This document shows, piece by piece, positions 9,697 to 17,931 of a stretch of 64,000 bases of DNA (position 1 is the stretch's first letter; each line of letters starts with the position of its first letter). Under the pieces are notes generated by a model. That model made no database searches. It was given only the letters and a program-made list of their open reading frames with translations, and was not told the DNA's origin. Source of the DNA: Myxococcales bacterium (lineage in GTDB: Bacteria > Myxococcota_A > Polyangia > Haliangiales > Haliangiaceae); the NCBI GenBank assembly GCA_016706545.1, contig JADJJK010000005.1:202098-266097 (forward strand), in the 5' to 3' direction. The translations under genes were made by a program, and so were the position numbers.

Positions 9697-11736
9697 TCAC
9701 TGCGGGCCGGTCGCGGTCTCGATCATGGCGGGCACGGGCGGCGCGGCGGGCGCCTCCGCTGTCGGGGCGCCGCTCGCCGGAGCCGCCGGAGCTGCGGGAG
9801 CCGCCGGAGCTGCGGGAGCCGCCGCCGCCGGAGCCACGGCAGCCGCCGGCGGGGCGGGCGGGGTGGGCGCGGCAGCAGGCGAGGGGAACACGAAGATCTT
9901 CAAGATCGCGTACAGCGCCGCGGCCACGGTGATGGGCACGGCGGCCTTGGCGAACCTGGCGCCGCCCACTCCGTGGCGCTTGGACTCGGCGAGCCCGCGC
10001 ACCGCCAGAACGACCGACGACGTGCCGAGGATGGCGACCACGATGCCGCCGAGCTTGGGGTCATCGAGCACCAGCGGCCACACCGCCACCGAGGTGGCGA
10101 AGGCGGCGATGGAGTCGCCAGATACCGTGGTGGCGGGGTCGGCGCGGCGCGGCGTGGCGCTGCCGTCCTTCACGACCTGCGCGCTGGGCAGGGCATCGCT
10201 GCTCGTGTCCGCGTCATCCTTGCCGGAGTCTCGCATCAGCGACTCGAGCGGCACCTTGCGCGTGAAGTACGAGCCAGCCACGAACATCAGCGCGGCGACG
10301 ATGAACACGCCGACGATGAGCCAGGTGAACAGCGTGTCGAGCGCGATGTCGCCGGTCAGGCCATGCACCCGGCCGGCGATGTAGTCGCCGTTGGAGGTGG
10401 AGAGAAACCAGGTGCCCATCACCAGGCCGCCGGCGGAGGCTGGCGCCAGCTTGCTCATGCTGGACAGGCCCACCGGAGACAAGAACAGCTCGGCCACGGT
10501 GGACATGAAATAGAACATGACCAGGTACAGCGGGCTGACCAGCGAGGTCGCGCGCGACGCGGGCAACATGAACACGAAGGCCAGGCCGATGAAGACCAGC
10601 GCGACGCCGAACTTCTTGATGTCGTTGAACGGCAGCTTGCGCGCGGAGATCCGCGTGAACATCCACGCGAACAGGGGGGAGAGCAAGATGATGAAGACCG
10701 AGTTGATCGACTGATACCAGGTGGAGGGGAACGGATTGCCGAAGGCGACGTTGCGCGTCCGCTCATCAGCGAAGGCGTTCATCGTGCCGGCGGCTTGCTC
10801 GAACAGGGAGAAGAACGCGACGCAGCCGATGGCGAGCACGAACATCGCCTGCACGCCCTTGCGCTCCGTGCCCTTGGCCTTGCGGTACAGCATGGCGAAG
10901 GTGCCCAGGAACAGGGCGATGAGCACCACGCCAAAGACGTTGGAGATGCGCTCCTGGGTCAGGGACCACACGCCGGCGAAGTGGATGGTGGAGAGGATCG
11001 CCGGGCCGGCCGCCAACGCGGCGATGATGCGGAGCAGGGTCTTCTTGTTACGCGCGCGGGCCGCTGGATCCGTGATGACCGGCGGGGCGCCGATGCCGGT
11101 CAAGGTCCGGGTGCCGAAGTGGAAGATCACGAGCCCCAGCGCCATGCCGACCGCGGCAGCGCCAAACCCGAAGTGCCAGGACGACTGCGGGCTGATGCCG
11201 TTGCTCGCCAGGAAGGCCTTGAAGGAGTCAGATTGCGCCAGGAAGCCACAGATGATGGGCGAGACGAAGGCGCCGACGTTGATGCCCATGTAGAAGATGG
11301 AGAAGCCAGCGTCGATCCGTGGGTCCTTGGCAGAGTAGAGCTGGCCCACCATGGTGGACACGTTGGGCTTGAGAAAGCCGGTGCCGATGACCAGCGACAC
11401 CAGGCCCAGGTAGAAGAACAGGACCGACGGCAGGGCCAGGAGCACGTGGCCGATCATGATGATGACCCCGCCGATGAACACGGCGCGGCGCTGCCCCAGG
11501 TACTTGTCGGCGATCCAGCCGCCCGGCAGCGACATCATGTACACGGCCGCCATGTACATGCCGAGGATGGCGCCGGCCTGGCTCTTGGTGTACCCGAGGC
11601 CGCCCTTGGTCAGCGGCGCCGCCATGAACAGCGCGAAGATGGCGCGCATGCCGTAGAAGCTGAAGCGCTCCCACATCTCGGTGAAAAACAGCGGGGAGAG
11701 CCCGCGGGGTTGTCCGGCCGGCGTTTCTTGGCTCAT
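9697..11736 (-). CDS. Proton-dependent oligopeptide transporter (POT/PTR2) with extra C-terminal tail
   Basis: An inner-membrane proton/peptide symporter of the POT branch of the major facilitator superfamily. The N-terminus FFTEMWERFSFYGMRAIFALFM is split here as the POT signature ERFSFYGMRA within helix 1; GGWIADKYLGQRR and GTGFLKPNVSTMVG also follow the family pattern, with about a dozen hydrophobic segments. I start at ATG 11736 because the residues before it are unlike the family; about 679 aa, against roughly 500 for typical members. The surplus is C-terminal: a polar linker, two more hydrophobic segments, then an Ala/Pro tail built from an 18-bp repeat (9783-9818). It was probably expressed alone or with the small membrane gene upstream. 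The substrate is inferred from family only. Confidence 0.88.
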   Translation of the reverse strand: MSQETPAGQPRGLSPLFFTEMWERFSFYGMRAIFALFMAAPLTKGGLGYTKSQAGAILGMYMAAVYMMSLPGGWIADKYLGQRRAVFIGGVIIMIGHVLLALPSVLFFYLGLVSLVIGTGFLKPNVSTMVGQLYSAKDPRIDAGFSIFYMGINVGAFVSPIICGFLAQSDSFKAFLASNGISPQSSWHFGFGAAAVGMALGLVIFHFGTRTLTGIGAPPVITDPAARARNKKTLLRIIAALAAGPAILSTIHFAGVWSLTQERISNVFGVVLIALFLGTFAMLYRKAKGTERKGVQAMFVLAIGCVAFFSLFEQAAGTMNAFADERTRNVAFGNPFPSTWYQSINSVFIILLSPLFAWMFTRISARKLPFNDIKKFGVALVFIGLAFVFMLPASRATSLVSPLYLVMFYFMSTVAELFLSPVGLSSMSKLAPASAGGLVMGTWFLSTSNGDYIAGRVHGLTGDIALDTLFTWLIVGVFIVAALMFVAGSYFTRKVPLESLMRDSGKDDADTSSDALPSAQVVKDGSATPRRADPATTVSGDSIAAFATSVAVWPLVLDDPKLGGIVVAILGTSSVVLAVRGLAESKRHGVGGARFAKAAVPITVAAALYAILKIFVFPSPAAAPTPPAPPAAAVAPAAAAPAAPAAPAAPAAPASGAPTAEAPAAPPVPAMIETATGPQ

Positions 11737-11739
11737 GGA

Positions 11740-11754
11740 GTACGGCGACCGTAC
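11740..11754. promoter_or_regulatory. Perfect 6+3+6 palindrome just before the POT start
   Basis: GTACGG-CGA-CCGTAC is an inverted repeat lying 4 to 18 bases upstream of the transporter ATG on the minus strand, exactly where a ribosome binding site would be. It could be an operator or a small hairpin affecting translation. No Shine-Dalgarno-like sequence is evident next to it. No protein partner can be named. Confidence 0.35.
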
Positions 11755-11893
11755 ATGCTTTGCCCCAGCGGGCAAAGGCCGCTTACTAACTCCCAGCGGC
11801 CAGATGGTCGAGAGTGCTGCGCCCAGGTCGCTCGCAGCGCCGCAGTCGACCGCCGTTTGACGCGACGTGGCGCTGGATCACGAGGGCAGCGCG

Positions 11894-12157
11894 TCAGCTC
11901 ACCAGCTCGGCGAGGCGGGCGGCCGCGGCGATGGACAGGCCCAGTCGCACCGAGCCGAGCGTCACGGCGAGCAGGCCAACCGAGGCCGCGCCAGCGCCAA
12001 AGAGCCGCGCGGCCCCCGAGAGGGCGCGCTCGCGAAAAGTCAGCCAGCCGGCAAACATGGCGAAGATGCCAGCGCCCAAGCCGAGGAACATCCACGGCAT
12101 CGGGCACAGGATCAACCCTAGGGAGAGGGAGGCAATCACCACCGCCAGCCTGGCCAT
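11894..12157 (-). CDS. Small hypothetical membrane protein
   Basis: An 87-aa protein with two or three hydrophobic segments (residues 3-20, 22-42, 55-75), so probably an inner-membrane protein. No family is recognised. The ATG at 12157 is supported by the hydrophobic N-terminus and by its position. It is divergent from era, whose start is 93 bp away, and lies upstream of the peptide transporter on the same strand. The reading frame has the expected hydrophobic codon pattern and the overlapping frames give no better protein. Confidence 0.6.
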   Translation of the reverse strand: MARLAVVIASLSLGLILCPMPWMFLGLGAGIFAMFAGWLTFRERALSGAARLFGAGAASVGLLAVTLGSVRLGLSIAAAARLAELVS

Positions 12158-12249
12158 GGCGGCAAGCTAGCGCAGGTGGGCGGCGGGGGCGAATTTCTGG
12201 CGACGAGGCGCCTTGTGCTTTGGTCGTAAGCCAGCTAAACGAAACGACC

Positions 12250-13239
12250 ATGCAGGAAGCGGCGAACGAAGGCGGACTGTACGCCGGCTTCTGCGCCATC
12301 GTTGGCCTGCCCAACGTGGGCAAGTCGACGTTGATCAACAAGATTCTGGGCGAGCACCTGGCGGCCGTGTCCGCCAAGCCGCAGACCACCCGCGACCGCA
12401 TCCTGGGCATCCACCGGGTCGAGCGTGTGGAATCCGCGGGTGGCGAGCTTGCGCAGAGCCCCCAGAGATCGGCGCAGATCGCCTTTGTGGACACGCCCGG
12501 CCTGCAAGATGGCAAGGGCGCGCTGCGGCGCTACATGCGGGACGAGGCAGTGGCGGCGGCGGCGGACTGCGATGTGGTGCTGCTGGTGATCGACGCCTCG
12601 GATCGCTCGGGCCGGCTGCCAGGCCGGCTGCGGGATGACGACGCCTCTCCCATCGCCGCTGCGGTGGCGCGACACCCGACGGTGGTGGCGCTCAACAAGG
12701 TGGACCGGGTGGCCAAGCCGGATCTGCTCCCCCTCATCGAGGCGTGGACCGCGGAGCTGCCGGGCGCCGAGGTGGTGCCGATCAGCGCCGCCACCGGAGA
12801 TGGCCTGGTGGCCTTGACCTCGGCGATCGCGCGCCGCTTGCCGGTGGGCCCCGCGCTGTTCCCCGACGGCATGGTGACGGACCGGACCCAGCAGTTCATC
12901 GCCCGCGAGATCATCCGCGAGCAGCTCTATCATCAGCTCGGCAAGGAGCTGCCCTACGCCTGCGCGGTGGTGGTGGAGAGCTGGAACGAGCGGCCGAGCA
13001 AGGGCGACGTCGCCGTCGGCGCGGTGATCGTGGTGGAGCGAGAGTCGCAAAAGCCGATCGTGGTGGGGCGCGGTGGCCAGCGCATCCGCGAGCTTGGCAT
13101 CGCCGCGCGCACCGCCCTGGGCGAGGCCCTGCGACGGACCGTGCACCTGAGCCTGTTTGTGCGGGTGGAAGAAGAGTGGAGCCAGAAGGACGCGGGCTTG
13201 CGCCGCCTGGGGTACGCCAACGATCCTCAGCAGGCGTGA
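12250..13239 (+). CDS. era: GTPase Era
   Basis: Ribosome-assembly GTPase that binds 16S rRNA near its 3' end and couples small-subunit maturation to growth. The GTPase domain has G1 GLPNVGKST, the switch region PQTTRDRILGI, G3 DTPG, G4 NKVD and G5 SAATG. The C-terminal KH domain shows KPIVVGRGGQRIRELGIAAR (20 residues), its GxxG RNA-binding loop included. I choose ATG 12250; a much longer frame upstream is antisense to the transporter. About 329 aa, slightly longer than usual because of an insertion after GIHRVE (ESAGGELAQSPQRS) between switch I and G3. der follows on the same strand after 156 bp. Confidence 0.95.
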   Translation: MQEAANEGGLYAGFCAIVGLPNVGKSTLINKILGEHLAAVSAKPQTTRDRILGIHRVERVESAGGELAQSPQRSAQIAFVDTPGLQDGKGALRRYMRDEAVAAAADCDVVLLVIDASDRSGRLPGRLRDDDASPIAAAVARHPTVVALNKVDRVAKPDLLPLIEAWTAELPGAEVVPISAATGDGLVALTSAIARRLPVGPALFPDGMVTDRTQQFIAREIIREQLYHQLGKELPYACAVVVESWNERPSKGDVAVGAVIVVERESQKPIVVGRGGQRIRELGIAARTALGEALRRTVHLSLFVRVEEEWSQKDAGLRRLGYANDPQQA

Positions 13240-13395
13240 CCCCGCGGTGCCGGTGCGCGCGAGTTGCTGTAGGATCTGACGCAGATTCTGCGGTCGCAGC
13301 ATTGCAGCCGGTCCGACAACGCTCCAGCCTCCGGTCATCTGCCTGAAGCTTTTGCGGCGCAGCCTGCGCCGGTTCTTTTTGCCCCCGTGACGCTC

Positions 13396-15357
13396 ATGAG
13401 CCTTCCCCTGGTCGCTATCGTCGGTCGTCCCAACGTGGGCAAGTCGACCTTGTACAACAAGCTGGTCGGCGGCAGGCCGGCGCTGGTGCATGACACGCCG
13501 GGGCTCACCCGCGACCGGCGCTACGGCACCTGCGACTACTTCGGGCAGATGTTTCGGGTGGTGGACACCGGGGGCCTGGATCCGGAGGCCGAGTCCGAGG
13601 TCATCGGCGCCGGGATTCACCGACAGGCGCAGCGCGCCATCGCCGAGGCCGAAGCCGTGGTGTTCGTGGCCGATGGCCAGGCTGGGGTGTCGCCGCTGGA
13701 CGCCGAGCTTGGGCGCAAGCTGCGGCTGCTCAACAAGCCGCTGATCCTGGTGGTCAACAAGATCGACCATCCCAAGCACGACCCGTCCATGCACGAGTTC
13801 CGGCGCCTGGGCTTTCCCGAGGTGATCGCCGTCTCGGCCGCGCACGGCCGTGGCGTGGACGAGCTGATGTCGCGCATCGTCGAGGTGTTGCAGATCCCCG
13901 CCCCGCCACCGCCGCTGAGCGAAGACGAGCGGCTGGCACAAGAGGCGGCGGCGCTGGGCGAGCCGGAGGACGACGAGCTGGACGACGAGCTGGACGAAGA
14001 TCTGGACGAAGATTTGGACGACGAGGCCGGGGACGAAGCAGCGGACGACGAGGACTCCGAGGACGAGGCCGGGGACGACGAGGCCGGCGACGACGAGGAC
14101 TCCGAGGACGAGGCCGGGGACGACGACGAGGACTCCGAGGACGAGGCTGATTCAGAGGTCGCCGCGCCGGCGCGCCCGGCGCGCGGTGGCCAGGAGCGCA
14201 GCCGCGCTGGCGGCCGCCACGTCGTCGCGGATCCAGCCGCGCCGCTGCGCATCGCGTTCGTCGGTCGCCCCAACGCAGGCAAGAGCTCGCTGTGTAACCG
14301 GCTGGTGGGCGAAGAGCGCTCCCTGGTCCATCACGTCGCTGGGACCACCACAGATCCGGTGGACAGCGAGCTGGTGCTGGGCGACCGCCGGTACATCCTC
14401 GTCGATACCGCGGGGATCCGCCGCAAGGCCAGGGTGGAGGCCGAGATCGAGAAGATCTCGGTGTCGATGACGGTGGGGCAGATCGAGCGCGCTGATGTGG
14501 TGGTGCTGCTGCTCGACGCGGAGGCCGGCCCATCGGAGCAAGACGCGCGGCTCGCCGGCATGATCGAGGACCGCGGCAAGGCGCTCATCCTCGCGGTCAA
14601 CAAGGCGGACCTGGTGCCACAGGCCAAGAAGCGCGAGGCGTTGACCGAGGCCTTGCGCGACAACTTTCACTTCCTGCCGTGGGCGCCGGTGGTGTGGCTC
14701 AGCGCGGCGCGCGGCGACGGTGTGGACCGCCTCCTCGACAAGGTGGATCAGGTGGCGCGGCAATATCGCCGCCGCATCGGCACCGCCGAGCTGAACCGCT
14801 TCTTCGCCGAGGTCTGCGAGTCCATGCCCCCGCCGATGTGGCACGGCAAGAGCGCGCGCGTGTACTACCTCACCCAGGGCCGCGCCTCGCCGCCCACGTT
14901 CCTGTTGTGGACCAGCAACGCGGAGGGGCTGCCGCCTTCGTATCGACGCTTCATCAGCAACCGGCTGCGAGAGCGCTACGGCTTTGGCGGCACGCCGCTG
15001 CGGGTGATCGCCAAGGCCAAGAGCGGCAGCGATACGTCTCCAGAGCGCTCGCGCTCGCGCGCGGCTGGCGCCAGCCGAGAGCCGCGGCCGCCGCGCCCCA
15101 ACGAGCGCTCGATGCCGGCGCGCCGCAAGGCGAGCGCCCGCCCGGGCGCCCCGACCGGGGCTTCATCTCGTGGCGGAGCGACGACGGCGCGGGGCTCCAC
15201 CGCGCGCGCGGGCGCCAAGCCAGCACGTCCGGGCGGCGGACGCCCCACCGCTGGCCGTCCAGCCAGCAAGAGCGCGCGGCCGGCCGCGCGAGGGAGCAAG
15301 TCGGCGCGCCCAGGCGGTCGTGCCGCGGGCGGGCGCAGCCGGGGCAGCAAGCGCTGA
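13396..15357 (+). CDS. der: Tandem GTPase Der (EngA) with acidic linker and basic tail
   Basis: Double-GTPase needed for 50S ribosomal subunit assembly. Domain 1 begins VAIVGRPNVGKSTLYNK with DTGG and NKID. Domain 2 has FVGRPNAGKSS, DTAGIRRKARVE and NKADL. The KH-like C-terminal domain ends at LRVIAKAKSG. Two departures from the usual 430-500 aa stand out. The linker between the GTPase domains is an approximately 65-residue run of Asp/Glu (about 13960-14155), encoded by GACGAGGACTCCGAGGACGA-type repeats. The tail after the KH-like domain is about 110 residues rich in Arg, Ala, Pro and Gly. The start is ATG 13396; an in-frame GTG at 13387 is an alternative. About 653 aa. The opposite charges suggest intramolecular or rRNA contacts (inference). 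Confidence 0.95.
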   Translation: MSLPLVAIVGRPNVGKSTLYNKLVGGRPALVHDTPGLTRDRRYGTCDYFGQMFRVVDTGGLDPEAESEVIGAGIHRQAQRAIAEAEAVVFVADGQAGVSPLDAELGRKLRLLNKPLILVVNKIDHPKHDPSMHEFRRLGFPEVIAVSAAHGRGVDELMSRIVEVLQIPAPPPPLSEDERLAQEAAALGEPEDDELDDELDEDLDEDLDDEAGDEAADDEDSEDEAGDDEAGDDEDSEDEAGDDDEDSEDEADSEVAAPARPARGGQERSRAGGRHVVADPAAPLRIAFVGRPNAGKSSLCNRLVGEERSLVHHVAGTTTDPVDSELVLGDRRYILVDTAGIRRKARVEAEIEKISVSMTVGQIERADVVVLLLDAEAGPSEQDARLAGMIEDRGKALILAVNKADLVPQAKKREALTEALRDNFHFLPWAPVVWLSAARGDGVDRLLDKVDQVARQYRRRIGTAELNRFFAEVCESMPPPMWHGKSARVYYLTQGRASPPTFLLWTSNAEGLPPSYRRFISNRLRERYGFGGTPLRVIAKAKSGSDTSPERSRSRAAGASREPRPPRPNERSMPARRKASARPGAPTGASSRGGATTARGSTARAGAKPARPGGGRPTAGRPASKSARPAARGSKSARPGGRAAGGRSRGSKR

Positions 15358-15566
15358 GCTGCTGCGTAGGCCTTGCTTCCAAGGTTCTGTGCGCGCGGTT
15401 GCACGGAACTTGCGTGGGCCAACTCAGGCGAACTCTGGGGTTGGATGTGGGTCTGCGACGACGAAGTCGCAGATGGACATGAGGCGTCAAGTGGGGGGCC
15501 TGATGCTTGTCGTGGACTCTATCAGCGCCATGGTGCAAGGCTGGCGTTTCGGTCAGGAGGTTCGCG

Positions 15567-16472
15567 ATGACCAGGTCCACCTCGAAGCGAAGCACGGCGA
15601 GGACGTCTGCCCGCGGCGGCGGCAAGGCCAAGGAGGGCACTGCGAAGTCGACGAAGGCTGCGAAGTCGGCGAAGTCTGCGAAGTCCGCGAAGGCCGCGAA
15701 GCCGGCGAAGTCGGCGAAGGCCCCGAAGTCTGCGAAGTCTGCGAAGGCCCCGAAGTCGACGAAGGCTGCGAAGGCCCCGAAGTCTGCGAAGTCGGCGAAG
15801 GCCCCGAAGTCGGCGAAGGCCGCGAAGTCTGCGAAGGCCCGCTCTGCGCCGTCGCGCACGACCCCCGCCAAGCGGCGAACTCAGCGCGCGCCAGAGCGTC
15901 CTGCGCGGAGCGCGCCGGCGGCTTCGGCCCTGGAGGCTCGCTTCGATAGCCAGCGCCTTCGGGGGTACCTGGATGCCGCGCGCCGCGGTGAGGCGCACCT
16001 GATCCTGGACGTGCCGTTGGACTTGCCGATCCGCGAAGCGCTGGTGGCGCCCCCACCATGGGGCGAGGGATCGTACGAGAAGCTGCTGGCGCTCTACCTG
16101 GCTACGGACACCTTTGGCTTCGAGGAGCTCGGCGGCGTCATCTACGACTTCGCCGAGCACACGTACTTTCGCTACGACGACGAGGGCTATGCGCTGGCGC
16201 AGGTCCACGCGGACCTGGGCTTTTTGCACGCCACCTCAGACTACGGGCTCTTTGACGAACAGCGCGCGGTCCACTACTACCGCGCTGCGCTCGCTGGGCC
16301 CTACCCAGAAGGGGTGTACGAGGAGCTGGACGCAGTGCTGGCCGTGGCCAAGGCGCCGCTGCGGCTCCTGGAGGCCCTGCGCCATGCGCTGGCCACCGAG
16401 AACGAAGCTAGCGACGAAGCCGCCGACCGGGAACCCGAGCGGATCCCCGACCTGCCGGCGCGCCGACGCTGA
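15567..16472 (+). CDS. Protein with histone-H1-like KSAK/KAPK tail and unknown globular domain
   Basis: A 301-aa protein of two parts. Residues 1-110 or so are Lys/Ala/Ser/Pro repeats (AKSAKAPKSAKSAKAPKS) from a 9-bp tandem repeat at about 15642-15842, closely resembling the C-terminal tails of linker histones and of bacterial H1-like proteins that bind DNA non-specifically. Residues 125-301 form an acidic globular region, LILDVPLDLPIREALVAPPPWGEGSYEKLLALYLATD, here split by me at APPPWGEG, with no recognised family. A good ribosome binding site (AGGAGG, 15555-15560) fixes ATG 15567. It follows der by 209 bp. Nucleoid or RNA binding is inferred from charge alone. Confidence 0.75.
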   Translation: MTRSTSKRSTARTSARGGGKAKEGTAKSTKAAKSAKSAKSAKAAKPAKSAKAPKSAKSAKAPKSTKAAKAPKSAKSAKAPKSAKAAKSAKARSAPSRTTPAKRRTQRAPERPARSAPAASALEARFDSQRLRGYLDAARRGEAHLILDVPLDLPIREALVAPPPWGEGSYEKLLALYLATDTFGFEELGGVIYDFAEHTYFRYDDEGYALAQVHADLGFLHATSDYGLFDEQRAVHYYRAALAGPYPEGVYEELDAVLAVAKAPLRLLEALRHALATENEASDEAADREPERIPDLPARRR

Positions 16473-16510
16473 GCTGGCGCTGGGCCGGCTCGCCGCGACG
16501 GGTCAGCGCG

Positions 16511-16903
16511 TCAGTAGCAGATGCAACACGCGGTGGAGGTCTGACAGAAGCCGTAGCCCTTGCCGCCGCACATGGCCCAGCACGTGGAGTTGCTGGAGCA
16601 GGAGGCCGCCGGGTTCATGGCGCACGTGGTGGGCGCCGCTCTCGTGCAAGACGTCTGGACGCCGTTGCAGGACACCCCGGTGGAGGTGGGGGTGCAGTTC
16701 GCGGTTCCACTACAGGTCACCGCGACTCCGTTGTAGGGAGACAGGCAATCGTTGGTGGCCGAGCAGCCCGTGACCTCTTGTTCGGTGCTGGAGAGCGCCG
16801 GGTTGGCAGGATCGGCAGGATCGGCAGGATCCTCGAGAGGTTCGCCGCACCCCATCGCCAGCCCAAGCAGCAAGAAGACTCCCAGAAGCATTTGTAGGCG
16901 CAT
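16511..16903 (-). CDS. Small Cys-rich lipoprotein
   Basis: About 130 aa. A lipoprotein signal peptide (MRLQMLLGVFLLLGLAMGC) ends in a lipobox with Cys19. After it come DPADPADPANPA repeats (a 10-bp tandem repeat at about 16805-16832) and the motif SSTEQEV, which I recall from small secreted myxobacterial proteins. The mature part has about fourteen Cys, ending TSTACCICY, and is probably disulfide-knotted outside the cytoplasm. The start at 16903 leaves AAGG 9 bases upstream; ATG 16912 is possible. It is convergent with the H1-tail gene. Function unknown. Confidence 0.65.
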   Translation of the reverse strand: MRLQMLLGVFLLLGLAMGCGEPLEDPADPADPANPALSSTEQEVTGCSATNDCLSPYNGVAVTCSGTANCTPTSTGVSCNGVQTSCTRAAPTTCAMNPAASCSSNSTCWAMCGGKGYGFCQTSTACCICY

Positions 16904-17061
16904 GTCGCTCATCCTTGTGGAGGAATAGACCGGAGCGCGCTCCAGACGGAGCGCCACAAGGAGTCGCTTGGCCAGCCCATCTGGATTTCGGAATCTGCAG
17001 CCAACTGCGCATCGAGAGCCGTAGTGGCCCGCCTGGAAAGAGGCCGGCGCGCTGGCGGAGC

Positions 17062-17931
17062 TCAGAAACGGCCGAGCACGAGCGCGCTCGCGCCGTGTGT
17101 GGTCACCTGCGGCGCCAGGCGTGTACCGCCGCCTGGTGCTGTGCGCTGGCGCGCGCCGGTGAGCCAGAGGTACGTCGTGACCGCGCCGCCGACGGCGCCG
17201 GACAGCGCGAAGGTCCAGGCCAGGGTGTGGCGGTGGTCGGCGGAGTCGCGCAGGCTGGGCTCGGTGGCGCCGCCGTCCTGGTAGCGCTCGTCCATCGAGC
17301 GCGAGGACAGCTCGAACGCGACGCCGGCGCCCAGCGAGAGCACGGACAGGCCGCCGAGCAGGACCGCCATCTCGCGGCGGCTAACCGGGGGCTGACCGGT
17401 GGTTCGCGGCGCGGTGGTGCTCATCAGCTCGGCGGCGGCGCGGCGAGCCTCTTGCTGCATCGCGGCCTCGGCGCGCAGGTGCGCTGCGCGTTCGCGCTCC
17501 GTCTGCTCCTGCGCGGCCTGCTGCCCCGCGGCGCGGCGGGCCTCGTCCTGGCGCGCTTGCTCCTCGAGCTTGCGCGCCAGCACTGTCTCGATGCTGGTCA
17601 GCCAGCGCCGCGCGTCAGCGGCGCGACTGCCGTTGGGCGTGATCGCCAGGTATTGCTCATAGAACTGCATGGCCTTGGCCAGCTCGCCCATGATCCGATG
17701 CCCCTCGCCGAGCTTGTAGAGCATCTCCGGATGCGGAACCTGCTCGAACGCGAGGGCATAGAGCGAGAGCGCCTCGGCGAAGCGGCCATCGTCCTCCGCG
17801 GCCATCGCCTGCGCCGTCAGCTGGAGCGCGCGCGCTTTGCGCTCCTCGACATCGGCGCTTGCCAGCTTGCTGTCAAGCGTGAGCAGGAACGCGCCCAGCA
17901 GGATGGCGACAGGCAGGAGCGGGCCCCTCAT
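17062..17931 (-). CDS. Periplasmic/membrane TPR protein coupled to a kinase gene
   Basis: About 289 aa: a signal peptide or anchor (residues 1-27, PVAILLGAFLLTL), tetratricopeptide-like repeats (GRFAEALSLYALAFEQVP and LGEGHRIMGELAKAMQFYE), a Glu/Arg/Ala-rich coiled coil (residues 125-175), then two hydrophobic segments near the C-terminus. The ATG at 17931 overlaps the kinase stop (17928) as ATGA, so the pair is translationally coupled. TPR proteins after Ser/Thr kinases are common in myxobacteria, and this one could scaffold or relay the kinase signal at the envelope. No enzymatic motif is seen. Confidence 0.75.
   Translation of the reverse strand: MRGPLLPVAILLGAFLLTLDSKLASADVEERKARALQLTAQAMAAEDDGRFAEALSLYALAFEQVPHPEMLYKLGEGHRIMGELAKAMQFYEQYLAITPNGSRAADARRWLTSIETVLARKLEEQARQDEARRAAGQQAAQEQTERERAAHLRAEAAMQQEARRAAAELMSTTAPRTTGQPPVSRREMAVLLGGLSVLSLGAGVAFELSSRSMDERYQDGGATEPSLRDSADHRHTLAWTFALSGAVGGAVTTYLWLTGARQRTAPGGGTRLAPQVTTHGASALVLGRF

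Noticed and set aside
9973..12249. The era frame stays open far upstream, suggesting a fusion protein
   Set aside because: The upstream part is antisense to the peptide transporter. Era's own N-terminus begins just after ATG 12250.
12235..13941. Minus-strand open frame of 568 codons spanning era and der
   Set aside because: Crosses two confident genes on the other strand and shows no recognisable protein motif.
14954..15871. Minus-strand frame with striking DFADFGAF repeats
   Set aside because: It is the reverse reading of the KSAK-encoding tandem repeat. The plus-strand frame has a ribosome binding site and a globular domain.
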